Virus record (IMG/VR): IMGVR_UViG_3300032116_000214
Coordinates: 1 to 59,358 of that record
DNA: 59,358 nt
Strand: one strand, 5' to 3'
From: a virus
Positions 34,913 to 41,775 of this stretch are shown here, piece by piece. The notes under the pieces were generated by a model. It did not search any database, was not told where the DNA came from, and worked only from the letters and a program-made list of their open reading frames with translations. The position numbers and the translations under genes are program-made. Each line of letters begins with the position of its first letter. Positions within the stretch are counted from its first letter, which is position 1.

Positions 34913-37375
34913 GTGCCCTCTATCGAAAAGATCCTACTAAAAAGTGGGGTAGTTGCTTTTTTGGTGGGTTTGTGGTTTATCTTATCTCCAATTAGCCAAG
35001 CACATGCAGATGAAACAGTAACAAACCAAGTATCTTCGTCTGATACATCAACGGCAACAATAGATTCTTCTTCAACAGTTATAGTGCATACATCTGTAGA
35101 AAGTGCTACAGCCATAATTGAGGTAGCACAGGCTACAATTACTCAGGCTGAAACTACCACGGCAGTCATAGAGACCCAAGCAACAGCCATTACAAGCCCT
35201 ACAGAGACCATTACAGCCACTATTACACAGGCAAATACTTCTATTACCCAGGCTCAGACAGTAGTAGATAGTGCTACTGTGGCTGTTAACAATGTTATTT
35301 CTACTCAGAATTCCCTGGCTCAAGCGGTAGAAACTCAGACTGCTATGGCTCAAATAGTAGCCTCAGAATCAGCAACAGTCTTATCTCTGACAGATAGTAT
35401 GACAGTTCTTAATGGACAAATAGATAGTCAAACAGCAATAGTTTTATCTGATAGTGCAACAGTAACATCAGAGCAGGCTGCCTTAACTTTAGTTGAAGAT
35501 CAGATAGCCTTACAAAATTCAGGCAATCCACAAACAACAGATCTTCCTAAAGACGATGACTGGTCATTCCAAATGACTCTGCCCTATGCCCTCAGACTTG
35601 GTGATCAAGAATATACAGATGTTTATGTTGCTACAAATGGTTTGATATCTTTTGGTACCCCACAAGGTTGGGGTGGAAATGCTCCAGCAGTTTATATTAA
35701 CTTCCGTGACTGGTGGAATGTTGATTCAGACACTTATGTTAGATATTCAACAACTATTAACACACTTTTAATTGAATGGATGGTTAGAGGGTATGGAACT
35801 CGTTCTGGGCAACTAACTAATATTATTTTTGATGCTGATGTAAATCCAATTGATGGAACATGGAAAGCAGATGTATCTTCAGTGGGTCAAGCAGGAAGCG
35901 GTCAAGTTCAAGTTAATCAAATAATTAATAATCAATTAACTGGATCTGTTATACAGCAAAATGAAGGGAGCACTCCAACAAATTTATCAGCACATATTGA
36001 TATTACTGGATATACTCCATATACACCACTTCCAGCAGATACAAATTTAGCAGAGGCACTTGCATCAGCACAGGCAGATCTTTCTGCAGCACAATCAGTT
36101 TTGTCTGCATCACAATCAGTTCTGAATAGTTTGCTTGCAAATGAAGATGCTTTACAGTCTGAAATAGATGCAGCACAGGCTAATCTATCAGCAGCCCAAG
36201 CAGATCTTGCAGAAGCAACACAAGAAGTTGCTTACTGGGAAAATGAATTAGACAATGCAGAAGCAGAATTAAATGCTGCAGTATCTTCAATTGAGCCAGT
36301 AGTTGAAGCAATGAAAGCAGCAGTTGTTATTGCACAAACAATAGTTAATAATACTCTTGCAGAAGAAGAGGCAGCACGGCAGGCTGCAGCAGCAGCGGAG
36401 GCTGCTAGACAAGCAGCAATAGCAGAAGCAAATGCAAGAGCAGCAGAAGCAGCAGCAGCCCGTGCACAAGCAGAAGCAGCAGCAGCACAAGCAGCAGCAG
36501 CAAAGGCTGAGGCAGATCGTATAGCAGCAGAAGAGGCTGCAGCAAAGGCTCAAGCAGATGCTGAAAAGGCAGAAGCAGATAGGATTGCTGCAGAAGAAGC
36601 AGCACAAAAGGCAGAACAAGAAGCACAGGCTCAGGCAGAAGCAGAAGCAAAAGCAGAGGCTGAAAGATTAGAGGCTGAAGCAGAAGCAGCAAGACAGGCT
36701 GAAGAAGATGCTAAGGCTGAGGCTGCAGCCAAGGAAGCGGAGGCAGAGGCTGCCAGACAAGCAGAGGAAGATGCTAAAGCAGAGGCAGAAGCAAAAGAAA
36801 AGGAATTAGAAGAAGCAAAGGCTGAAGAAGAAGAGGCTCAAGCAAAAGAAGAAGAATTAAATGAGATTCTTGAAGATGCTAAAGACGGTAAAGAATTAAC
36901 TGAAGAACAAAAAGAAGTTCTTGTAGAGGCTTTGCTTGAAGACCTTAAGCCTGGAGAATCAGTTTCAGCAGCAGAAATTAAAGCATCTGGAGTTTCATAT
37001 GCAGACCTTCCACCATCAACACCAGTTGAACTTCGCACTGATGAAAATGGAAATGCTCTTGTAATTACCGCTGCAGTAGCAGCAAATATTGAATTAGTTC
37101 AAGATCCAGGAGCGTTGCTTACAGCCGCTCTAACAGATCCTGGAGCAGCATTAGCAGCACTTGGAAGCATCGGCGCTGATATGACAGAAGCAGAAAGAGA
37201 AGAAGCAACAGAAATGGTTGTGGCTACAGTTGTAGCAGCAGGTGCAGCAATTAATGCCGCAGCCGTTGCAACAGGTGGGGCAACTGGAGGAGGTACAGGT
37301 GGTGGAGGAAGTTCTGGTGGGGGCGGTGCTTCAGGTGCCAATTCACCAGGTTCAAGAGGAGGAAGAAAATGGTAA
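34913..37375 (+). CDS. exported Ala-rich coiled-coil protein with nidogen-like domain
   Basis: 820 residues, GTG start. Signal peptide about 1-31 (KSGVVAFLVGLWFILSPISQ, cleavage at AHA). Residues 32-200 are Thr/Ala/Ser-rich helices; about 210-370 a beta domain (YALRLGDQEYTDVYVATNGL, FGTPQGWGGN, LLIEWMVRGYGTRSG) resembling NIDO-type extracellular domains; about 376-656 a long Ala/Glu coiled coil with AEAEA and AADRIAAEE-like repeats; a globular segment at 656-785 (LLEDLKPGESVSAAEIKASG); Gly-rich tail ending GSRGGRKW. No sorting signal. A fibre-like surface or secreted protein; could be a host decoy, an adhesin or a structural fibril. Overlaps the next small membrane gene. Confidence 0.65.
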   Translation: MPSIEKILLKSGVVAFLVGLWFILSPISQAHADETVTNQVSSSDTSTATIDSSSTVIVHTSVESATAIIEVAQATITQAETTTAVIETQATAITSPTETITATITQANTSITQAQTVVDSATVAVNNVISTQNSLAQAVETQTAMAQIVASESATVLSLTDSMTVLNGQIDSQTAIVLSDSATVTSEQAALTLVEDQIALQNSGNPQTTDLPKDDDWSFQMTLPYALRLGDQEYTDVYVATNGLISFGTPQGWGGNAPAVYINFRDWWNVDSDTYVRYSTTINTLLIEWMVRGYGTRSGQLTNIIFDADVNPIDGTWKADVSSVGQAGSGQVQVNQIINNQLTGSVIQQNEGSTPTNLSAHIDITGYTPYTPLPADTNLAEALASAQADLSAAQSVLSASQSVLNSLLANEDALQSEIDAAQANLSAAQADLAEATQEVAYWENELDNAEAELNAAVSSIEPVVEAMKAAVVIAQTIVNNTLAEEEAARQAAAAAEAARQAAIAEANARAAEAAAARAQAEAAAAQAAAAKAEADRIAAEEAAAKAQADAEKAEADRIAAEEAAQKAEQEAQAQAEAEAKAEAERLEAEAEAARQAEEDAKAEAAAKEAEAEAARQAEEDAKAEAEAKEKELEEAKAEEEEAQAKEEELNEILEDAKDGKELTEEQKEVLVEALLEDLKPGESVSAAEIKASGVSYADLPPSTPVELRTDENGNALVITAAVAANIELVQDPGALLTAALTDPGAALAALGSIGADMTEAEREEATEMVVATVVAAGAAINAAAVATGGATGGGTGGGGSSGGGGASGANSPGSRGGRKW

Positions 37376-37548
37376 GAATACTAAAAAATATAATCAAAGA
37401 TCTAATTGATCAGGCATGGACTCTTCTTGGAATGTTTATTGCCTGGGTTGTGTTAGATGGTAGTGCAAAAACCATAGTTGGCTATGGAATTATAGCAACT
37501 ACCGCACTTTGGATATTAACTAGTCCTGCTAGAAATAAAGAAGAGTAG
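37369..37548 (+). CDS. 59-residue two-span membrane protein
   Basis: ATG overlaps the previous stop. Two hydrophobic segments (WTLLGMFIAWVVLDG, IVGYGIIATTALWIL) separated by a short SAKT loop, with a basic N-terminus. I recall the DQAW..GSAKTIVGY pattern from small membrane proteins in aquatic phage genomes next to a lipoprotein, as here. A holin-like or membrane-remodelling role is possible but unproven. Confidence 0.65.
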   Translation: MVRILKNIIKDLIDQAWTLLGMFIAWVVLDGSAKTIVGYGIIATTALWILTSPARNKEE

Positions 37549-37554
37549 TATAAT
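37549..37554 (+). promoter_or_regulatory. -10 box of leaderless lipoprotein gene
   Basis: TATAAT at 37549-37554, seven bases before the ATG at 37562; no Shine-Dalgarno of normal spacing, so the transcript probably begins at or next to the start codon. Confidence 0.5.
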
Positions 37555-37561
37555 ACAGACT

Positions 37562-37771
37562 ATGAAGAAAATGTTAGCACTGCTATCAATCATAGCCTTA
37601 TCTATGTCTTTAACTTCTTGCGGAATGTTAGAAAATAGATATCGTTATGAGTGCCATGACCCTGCTAACTGGTATAATAAAGAGTGTAATCCACCAATCT
37701 GCCAAGCAGATGGGTTGTGCACTAAAGACATACTTGGTTTTGATCCTACGGAGGGTAGCGTAAATGAGTAA
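37562..37771 (+). CDS. small lipoprotein
   Basis: 69 residues. Lipoprotein signal MKKMLALLSIIALSMSLTSC with a lipobox-like LTSC (Cys20 lipidated). Mature part has a Tyr/Cys pattern YRYECHDPANWYNKECNPP then CQADGLC, six cysteines probably in disulfides outside the membrane. Apparently leaderless. It overlaps the next membrane protein by 8 bases. In Gram-negative phages a lipoprotein beside a small membrane protein could be a spanin pair, but a Gram-positive-type host has no outer membrane, so another surface role is likely. Confidence 0.75.
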   Translation: MKKMLALLSIIALSMSLTSCGMLENRYRYECHDPANWYNKECNPPICQADGLCTKDILGFDPTEGSVNE

Positions 37772-38120
37772 AAAAAGATATACATCAGATGAACTAGATG
37801 CAAGATTAAAGTTTTTCCTTGGCATGACATTAGGAACAATTCTATTGTTTACAACTATGGGTATTTTGTATGCCCTGGTTTTTGTTACACAACCAATAGG
37901 TGAACAATCAGAAAATGATAAAATGTTTTTCAATGTTCTATCATCTGTAGCAACATTTATTACTGGCACGCTTGCTGGTATCTTGATTGGTAAAAATGGT
38001 GGGGGTTCAGATAGTTCACAAACTTCTCAGCCATATGAGTCACAGGCTATTCAAACATCTGAGCCTACAGTTAGCCAGGTAGCAGATGATATTGATGATC
38101 TTGACGACTTTATTGAATAA
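37764..38120 (+). CDS. two-span membrane protein with acidic tail
   Basis: 118 residues. Basic N-terminus (MSKKRYTSDELDARLKFF), two hydrophobic segments (GTILLFTTMGILYALVFV; VLSSVATFITGTLAGILIG) and a soluble Ser/Gln/Asp-rich tail ending DDIDDLDDFIE. I recall the YALVFVTQP ... GTLAGILIGKNG pattern from membrane proteins next to such lipoproteins in aquatic phages. Holin-like topology but no proof; translationally coupled to the lipoprotein. Confidence 0.7.
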   Translation: MSKKRYTSDELDARLKFFLGMTLGTILLFTTMGILYALVFVTQPIGEQSENDKMFFNVLSSVATFITGTLAGILIGKNGGGSDSSQTSQPYESQAIQTSEPTVSQVADDIDDLDDFIE

Positions 38121-38132
38121 ATAACACCTTGC

Positions 38133-38162
38133 TTGACACTATTTAAGGGTAGATGGTATACT
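38133..38162 (+). promoter_or_regulatory. strong sigma70-type promoter of Ntn-hydrolase gene
   Basis: Perfect TTGACA (38133-38138), 18-bp spacer, TATACT (38157-38162) with TG one base upstream of the -10. Leader of about 23 nt with a GAGGGG ribosome site before the ATG at 38192. Confidence 0.85.
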
Positions 38163-38191
38163 TAAATATACGTATCTAGAGGGGTTTTTGC

Positions 38192-38716
38192 ATGACTTGC
38201 ATTGCTGTAGTAAAACATGACGATAAAATTTACATGGCTGGTGACCGTGGTGCGTCAGATGATGGAACTATTCTTGCTCTAGATGCACCAAAAGTTTGGA
38301 AAATTGGTCCATATTTAATTGGATATGCGGGGGCAATGGATGGAGAAAGAATTCGTTATAACTTTAAGCCAACTGCACCAAACATTAAAGATACAGATAA
38401 GTTTATGCAAACAAGATTTGTTAAAGAATTAAAAGAATTTTATAATGAGTTTTGGGTAGATACATCAAAAGATGGAGATCTTGGTTTGATTATTGCAGTT
38501 CGTGGTGAAATATATGAACACAGTTCTGCGGATATGTCTTTATCTAAATATACACTTCCATATCTTGCAATGGGTTCAGGTGCTGAATATGCTTATGGCG
38601 TTCTATATGCAACTGATAAACAAAAAAATGCAAGAAATCGTGTAGTCTCTGCTGTATCAGCAGCAATTAAGTTTAGTCCATCTTGCATGGGTCCAGTTGA
38701 CGTAGTAAGCATTTAA
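38192..38716 (+). CDS. proteasome beta / HslV-like Ntn hydrolase
   Basis: 174 residues, close to HslV (about 175). After removal of Met1 the protein starts TCIAVVKHDDKIYMAGDRGA: Thr1 is the Ntn nucleophile, Asp17 lies in AGDRGAS and Lys33 in APKVWKIG, the proteasome/HslV triad at canonical positions. Further conserved pattern IGYAGAMDGERI. No propeptide, as in HslV. No HslU or other AAA+ ATPase gene is nearby, so it would use a host ATPase or act alone. Strong dedicated promoter. Could degrade host proteins or modulate the actinobacterial proteasome. Confidence 0.8.
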   Translation: MTCIAVVKHDDKIYMAGDRGASDDGTILALDAPKVWKIGPYLIGYAGAMDGERIRYNFKPTAPNIKDTDKFMQTRFVKELKEFYNEFWVDTSKDGDLGLIIAVRGEIYEHSSADMSLSKYTLPYLAMGSGAEYAYGVLYATDKQKNARNRVVSAVSAAIKFSPSCMGPVDVVSI

Positions 38717-38725
38717 GGGTATACT
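38697..38725 (+). promoter_or_regulatory. promoter of leaderless gene at 38732
   Basis: TTGACG (38697-38702), 17-bp spacer, TATACT (38720-38725), then exactly 6 bases and ATG. The -35 lies inside the 3' end of the preceding gene. Transcription would start on the A of ATG. Confidence 0.75.
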
Positions 38726-38731
38726 TATAAT

Positions 38732-38923
38732 ATGCATGAAGAAGATAGCGTAGAAGACGCAGAGTTTGGCATTTGGTTAACAAATGGAATTGAACGGGGA
38801 TGGGTAACAGAACCGTATTGCAATACCCATGATGGTGGATATCAGTACATGGGTGAAGATGAAATGCAAGAATGGGAAGACGGTGGCGACCCATGTTGTC
38901 ATGTAGTCCGTCTAATGATCTAA
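38732..38923 (+). CDS. small acidic Cys/His protein, leaderless
   Basis: 63 residues: GWVTEPYCNTHDGGYQYMGE then EWEDGGDPCCHVVRL. This C.THDG ... EWEDGGDPC pattern I associate with small proteins of actinophages and aquatic viruses; no function known. Two Cys clusters with nearby His/Asp may bind a metal. The only initiation signal is the -10 box 6 bases upstream, so translation is apparently leaderless. Confidence 0.75.
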   Translation: MHEEDSVEDAEFGIWLTNGIERGWVTEPYCNTHDGGYQYMGEDEMQEWEDGGDPCCHVVRLMI

Positions 38924-38931
38924 GGAGAAAA

Positions 38932-39813
38932 ATGAAAAAAATAGCAGTGGGGTTAATTGCAGTAGTAAGTTTAGTGGTTTTACAACCAACATATGCTCAA
39001 GATAAAAAGTCAATCGTTATTATTGACACAGCAGTAGACACATCTCTACCAGCATTGCAAGGTAAGATTATCCATGAAGTTTGCTTAATGGAAGAACTTC
39101 GTTGTCCAAACAAGAAGTCTTTTATGGAAGGTCCAGGATCTGCAACGCTTCCAGCAAATCAGATTTATTCTGGGGGATTTGCACATGGAACACAAATGTC
39201 TTTGGTTGCTACAAAAACCAATCCAAACATTGACATTGTATTTATTCGAATTTTTCCTATGGATAAAAATGGAAATGTTGCTACATCTGCTGCAAATGCA
39301 AACAGCACAGTAAAGCAGGCTCTTGATTGGGTAATTAAAAACAAGACAAAGTTTAATGTAGTTGCAGTTTCTGTTTCGCTTGGTCAAAAACCAACAAAGA
39401 CTGGAACAAATTATTGCTCTATGAATAGATTCGACTCTGGACTAAAATCTTCTATTGAGTCTTTAAAGGCTTTAGGTGTTGCATCAGTTTTTGCAACTGG
39501 TAATGAAAGAGATAAAACTCGTATTAACTATCCAGCATGCTTAACAGAAGCAGTGGCAGTTGCATCTATTGGTCCTAGAGGAAATACAGAAGCATACAAT
39601 AATGATTCTGCAGAAACTGATTTTTATGCTCTTGGCAGACATGAATTTGCTACAGAAAATGTATCAGGAACTTCTGCTGCAACCGCAGCCTTTGCAGCAT
39701 ATTGGGCAAAATCTTATGCTGGAAACTATCAAATGACTTATGATTATCTAAAGTCTATTGCTACAACATCAGACACAAACAAAAACAATACAGTTGTTGA
39801 TGTTTTAAAGTAA
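38932..39813 (+). CDS. exported subtilisin-like serine protease (S8)
   Basis: 293 residues from ATG 38932 (ribosome site AAGGAGAAA). Signal peptide about 1-22 (KKIAVGLIAVVSLVVLQPTY, then AQ). Catalytic triad of the subtilase fold: D32 (VIIDTAVD), H85 (GFAHGTQM), S248 (SGTSAATAA), with oxyanion N191 (FATGNERD). The Asp motif follows the signal peptide almost directly, so there is no room for an I9-type propeptide; it may be active on export or matured otherwise. Likely cleaves host surface proteins or processes the neighbouring exported proteins. Confidence 0.85.
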   Translation: MKKIAVGLIAVVSLVVLQPTYAQDKKSIVIIDTAVDTSLPALQGKIIHEVCLMEELRCPNKKSFMEGPGSATLPANQIYSGGFAHGTQMSLVATKTNPNIDIVFIRIFPMDKNGNVATSAANANSTVKQALDWVIKNKTKFNVVAVSVSLGQKPTKTGTNYCSMNRFDSGLKSSIESLKALGVASVFATGNERDKTRINYPACLTEAVAVASIGPRGNTEAYNNDSAETDFYALGRHEFATENVSGTSAATAAFAAYWAKSYAGNYQMTYDYLKSIATTSDTNKNNTVVDVLK

Positions 39814-39820
39814 AAGGTTT

Positions 39821-39896
39821 TGGTCTGTAGTTCAGTTGGCAGAACAAGGCACTGTTAATGCCTGGGTCGTAGGTTCGAGTCCTACCAGACCAGCCA
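39821..39896 (+). tRNA. tRNA-Asn (GTT)
   Basis: Cloverleaf with acceptor TGGTCTG/CAGACCA, anticodon stem GGCA/TGCC around loop CTGTTAA (anticodon GTT), T-arm with GTTCGAG, discriminator G and encoded CCA (39894-39896). Confidence 0.93.
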
Positions 39897-39897
39897 A

Positions 39898-39968
39898 GCG
39901 ACTATTGCATAGTGGTAGTGCGTAACCTTGCCAAGGTTAATGTGCGAGTTCGATTCTCGCTAGTCGCT
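39898..39968 (+). tRNA. tRNA-Gly (GCC)
   Basis: Acceptor GCGACTA/TAGTCGC, anticodon stem TAACC/GGTTA around TTGCCAA (anticodon GCC), T-arm GCGAG-TTCGATT-CTCGC, discriminator T, no encoded CCA. Starts two bases after tRNA-Asn, so they form a tandem transcript. Confidence 0.92.
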
Positions 39969-39977
39969 CTAAAGATT

Positions 39978-39986
39978 TGGTATAAT
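39978..39986 (+). promoter_or_regulatory. extended -10 promoter of Hsp20 gene
   Basis: TG-G-TATAAT at 39978-39986, just after the tRNAs. It gives a leader of about 50 nt that is rich in inverted repeats. Confidence 0.65.
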
Positions 39987-39990
39987 AGTA

Positions 39991-40040
39991 GTGTACTGCC
40001 TACGGGGGTACACTAACTTATTCGCTTGAAAGGGGAATAA
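39991..40040 (+). promoter_or_regulatory. structured 5' leader of Hsp20 gene
   Basis: Two inverted repeats: GTGTAC (39991-39996) / GTACAC (40008-40013), and TTATTC (40018-40023) / GAATAA (40035-40040). The loop and 3' arm of the second contain the ribosome site AAAGGGG, so the AU-rich hairpin could block ribosome access and melt with heat, as in RNA thermometers of small heat shock genes. Inference from layout only. Confidence 0.4.
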
Positions 40041-40042
40041 AA

Positions 40043-40471
40043 ATGGTAACAAAACTCGCTATGGATCTATTCAATGATCCTTTTTTTATTGGCTTCAACA
40101 GAGAGTTGAATCGCCTAAACAGCGCATATAAAACAAACTCACAAACATATCCACCTTATGACATCCTAAAACTAGATGAAGATACATATAGAGTCTCACT
40201 AGCCATTGCTGGATTCTCAAAGGAAGATATTAATGTATCTGTAGATAATGGAACATTAATTATCAAGGGTGAGATTGTTGAAGTAACAGATGCTGAAGTA
40301 GTTCACAAGGGAATTGCTGCTCGTAAATTTGTACGATCATTTGCTCTTGGAGAATACATGGAAGTAACTGGGGCTGAAATGAAGGATGGTATGCTACACA
40401 TTAATGTAGATCGTATTGTTCCAGAAGACAAGAAGCCTAAAACAATTGACATCAAAGTTGCAAAAAAGTAA
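40043..40471 (+). CDS. small heat shock protein (Hsp20/alpha-crystallin)
   Basis: 142 residues. IbpA-type sHSP: N-terminal NDPFFIGFNRELNRLN, alpha-crystallin domain PPYDILKLDEDTYRVSLAIA, GFSKEDINVSVDNGTLIIKG, the A-x-x-x-R-F region IAARKFVRSFALGEYMEV, and the C-terminal part MKDGMLHINVDRIVPEDKK. ATP-independent holdase that prevents aggregation; phage copies (known from cyanophages) may protect the replisome or capsid assembly. Own promoter and structured leader. Confidence 0.92.
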   Translation: MVTKLAMDLFNDPFFIGFNRELNRLNSAYKTNSQTYPPYDILKLDEDTYRVSLAIAGFSKEDINVSVDNGTLIIKGEIVEVTDAEVVHKGIAARKFVRSFALGEYMEVTGAEMKDGMLHINVDRIVPEDKKPKTIDIKVAKK

Positions 40472-40510
40472 CCAATAGGATATAATAGACTAGAGGACCT
40501 GGACATGTCC
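40458..40510 (+). promoter_or_regulatory. endolysin promoter and leader palindrome
   Basis: TTGCAA (40458-40463), 17-bp spacer, TATAAT (40481-40486), then a perfect 10-bp palindrome GGACATGTCC (40501-40510) in the leader. The palindrome could be an operator or an mRNA hairpin; the ribosome site TAGGAGGAAAC follows. Confidence 0.55.
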
Positions 40511-40544
40511 TGTAATAAACTGTCCACTTTAATTAGGAGGAAAC

Positions 40545-41336
40545 ATGGCAGCAAAAGGTAGTTTGGCAGCAATTATTGAGGTTGCTAAAGCAGAAATTGG
40601 AACTATTGAAGGTCCAAAAGATAACGAGACAAAGTATGGTAAATGGTCTGGTGCAAACTTTGCTCCATGGTGCCAGTCATTTGTCTCTTGGTGTGCATTT
40701 ACATCTGGTCTAGATCCAAAGAAGTATCCAAAGACTGCATCAACTGTTGCAGCAGCAGATTGGTTTAAGAAGAATAATCGTTGGGCAGATGCTCGTAATG
40801 ATGATCCAACACCAGGAGACTGGATTTATTTTGATTTCCCAGATGATGGTGTAAATCGTATTTCACATGTTGGTCTTTGCATTAAGAACAATGGTGATGG
40901 AACAATTCAAGTTATTGAAGGAAACACATCTGGAACTGCAAAGGGTGACCAACGCAATGGCGGAATGTGTGTAGAAAAGACTCGTGCTTATGTAAAGAAT
41001 AAGAAAGGTATCCTTAACGCAGTTGTTGGTTGGGGTCGTCCAGTATACGCTGGAGAAGAAAACCTTGCATTACTTTCAAAGGGTGAATCAATAATTCCAT
41101 CAGGTTCAGTTGCTGTAAAGCCTTCTGCTCCTGCAGAAAAGAAAGAGTTTAAACCATTTAAGGTGGGCTCAAAAGGAGAAACAGTAAAAAAGGTTCAAGA
41201 ACTTCTTGGAGTCAATGCCGATGGTGATTTTGGTCCAGGAACTGAAAAAGCAGTTAAGGCTTTTCAAAAGAAATCTTCTTTGCCAGTAACAGGTGTAGTC
41301 GATCAAGCAACACTAAAGGCACTAAGAGGTAAGTAA
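40545..41336 (+). CDS. endolysin: CHAP amidase/endopeptidase with peptidoglycan-binding domain
   Basis: 263 residues. CHAP catalytic domain about 1-155: C43 (PWCQSFVSWC), H108 (RISHVGL), E125 and N127 (VIEGNTSG). C-terminal PG_binding_1 domain about 195-260 (FKVGSKGETVKKVQELLGV, DGDFGPGTEKAVKAFQ). Cuts peptidoglycan to release progeny. No signal peptide, so it needs a holin; candidates are the small membrane proteins at 46874, 47041 and 37369. Strong promoter and ribosome site. Confidence 0.92.
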   Translation: MAAKGSLAAIIEVAKAEIGTIEGPKDNETKYGKWSGANFAPWCQSFVSWCAFTSGLDPKKYPKTASTVAAADWFKKNNRWADARNDDPTPGDWIYFDFPDDGVNRISHVGLCIKNNGDGTIQVIEGNTSGTAKGDQRNGGMCVEKTRAYVKNKKGILNAVVGWGRPVYAGEENLALLSKGESIIPSGSVAVKPSAPAEKKEFKPFKVGSKGETVKKVQELLGVNADGDFGPGTEKAVKAFQKKSSLPVTGVVDQATLKALRGK

Positions 41337-41337
41337 T

Positions 41338-41511
41338 ATGCCAAGATATGACTACAAGTGTACTGTGTGCTCGTCTCAAGTTGAATTTGAAAGAGGATTT
41401 GGTGAAGATAGGGAACCAGTATGCTGTAGTCAATCTATGCAAAGAGTTTGGACTGCAACAGCAACAATTTTTAATGGTAGTGGATTCTATTCAACAGACA
41501 ACAGAAAGTAG
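41338..41511 (+). CDS. FmdB-like zinc-ribbon protein
   Basis: 57 residues: MPRYDYKCTVCSSQVEFER, then CC (29-30) completing a C-x2-C ... CC ribbon, then a short Thr/Phe-rich tail. This is the FmdB-type putative regulatory zinc ribbon common in Actinobacteria. Starts one base after the endolysin stop. Confidence 0.8.
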   Translation: MPRYDYKCTVCSSQVEFERGFGEDREPVCCSQSMQRVWTATATIFNGSGFYSTDNRK

Positions 41512-41514
41512 CGG

Positions 41515-41520
41515 TATACT
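41515..41520 (+). promoter_or_regulatory. -10 box abutting the DUF7455-like gene
   Basis: TATACT directly before the first ATG (41521) and 9 bases before a second in-frame ATG (41530). If used, transcription starts beyond 41521, so 41530 would be the real start on a nearly leaderless mRNA. Confidence 0.45.
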
Positions 41521-41775
41521 ATGAGAACAATGATTACAGAAGAGATTGTTGCAAAAGAATGGGTATTAAAAGCGACAGATCGCTGTGATTCATGTGCAGC
41601 AGAAGCCCTTGTCAAGGTTACTGGTTTAACTGGAGACCTAATGTTTTGTGGTCATCACTATAACAGGATTATGGACAATAAAGAGGGTTATGCAAAGATG
41701 ATGTCTTTTATGCTTACAATTGTTGATGAGCGTGAAAAATTGGTTGAAAACAAAGCGAAAGGTAAAGACTACTAA
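41521..41775 (+). CDS. DUF7455-like actinobacterial zinc protein
   Basis: 84 residues (81 if the ATG at 41530 is used). ATDRCDSCAAEALVKVTGLT ... LMFCGHHYNR carries the RCDSC...FCGHH metal site of a protein family I know from actinobacterial genomes and their phages. Function unknown. A useful host marker. Overlaps the next gene by one base. Confidence 0.75.
   Translation: MRTMITEEIVAKEWVLKATDRCDSCAAEALVKVTGLTGDLMFCGHHYNRIMDNKEGYAKMMSFMLTIVDEREKLVENKAKGKDY

Noticed and set aside
36287-36692. Leucine- or cysteine-rich minus-strand frames
   Set aside because: They are the reverse of the GCAGAAGCA-type repeats of the coiled-coil gene; composition artefact, not membrane proteins.
37562-38120. 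Inner/outer spanin pair (lipoprotein plus membrane protein)
   Set aside because: The host is inferred to lack a Gram-negative outer membrane, and the membrane protein has two spans and no periplasmic coiled coil.
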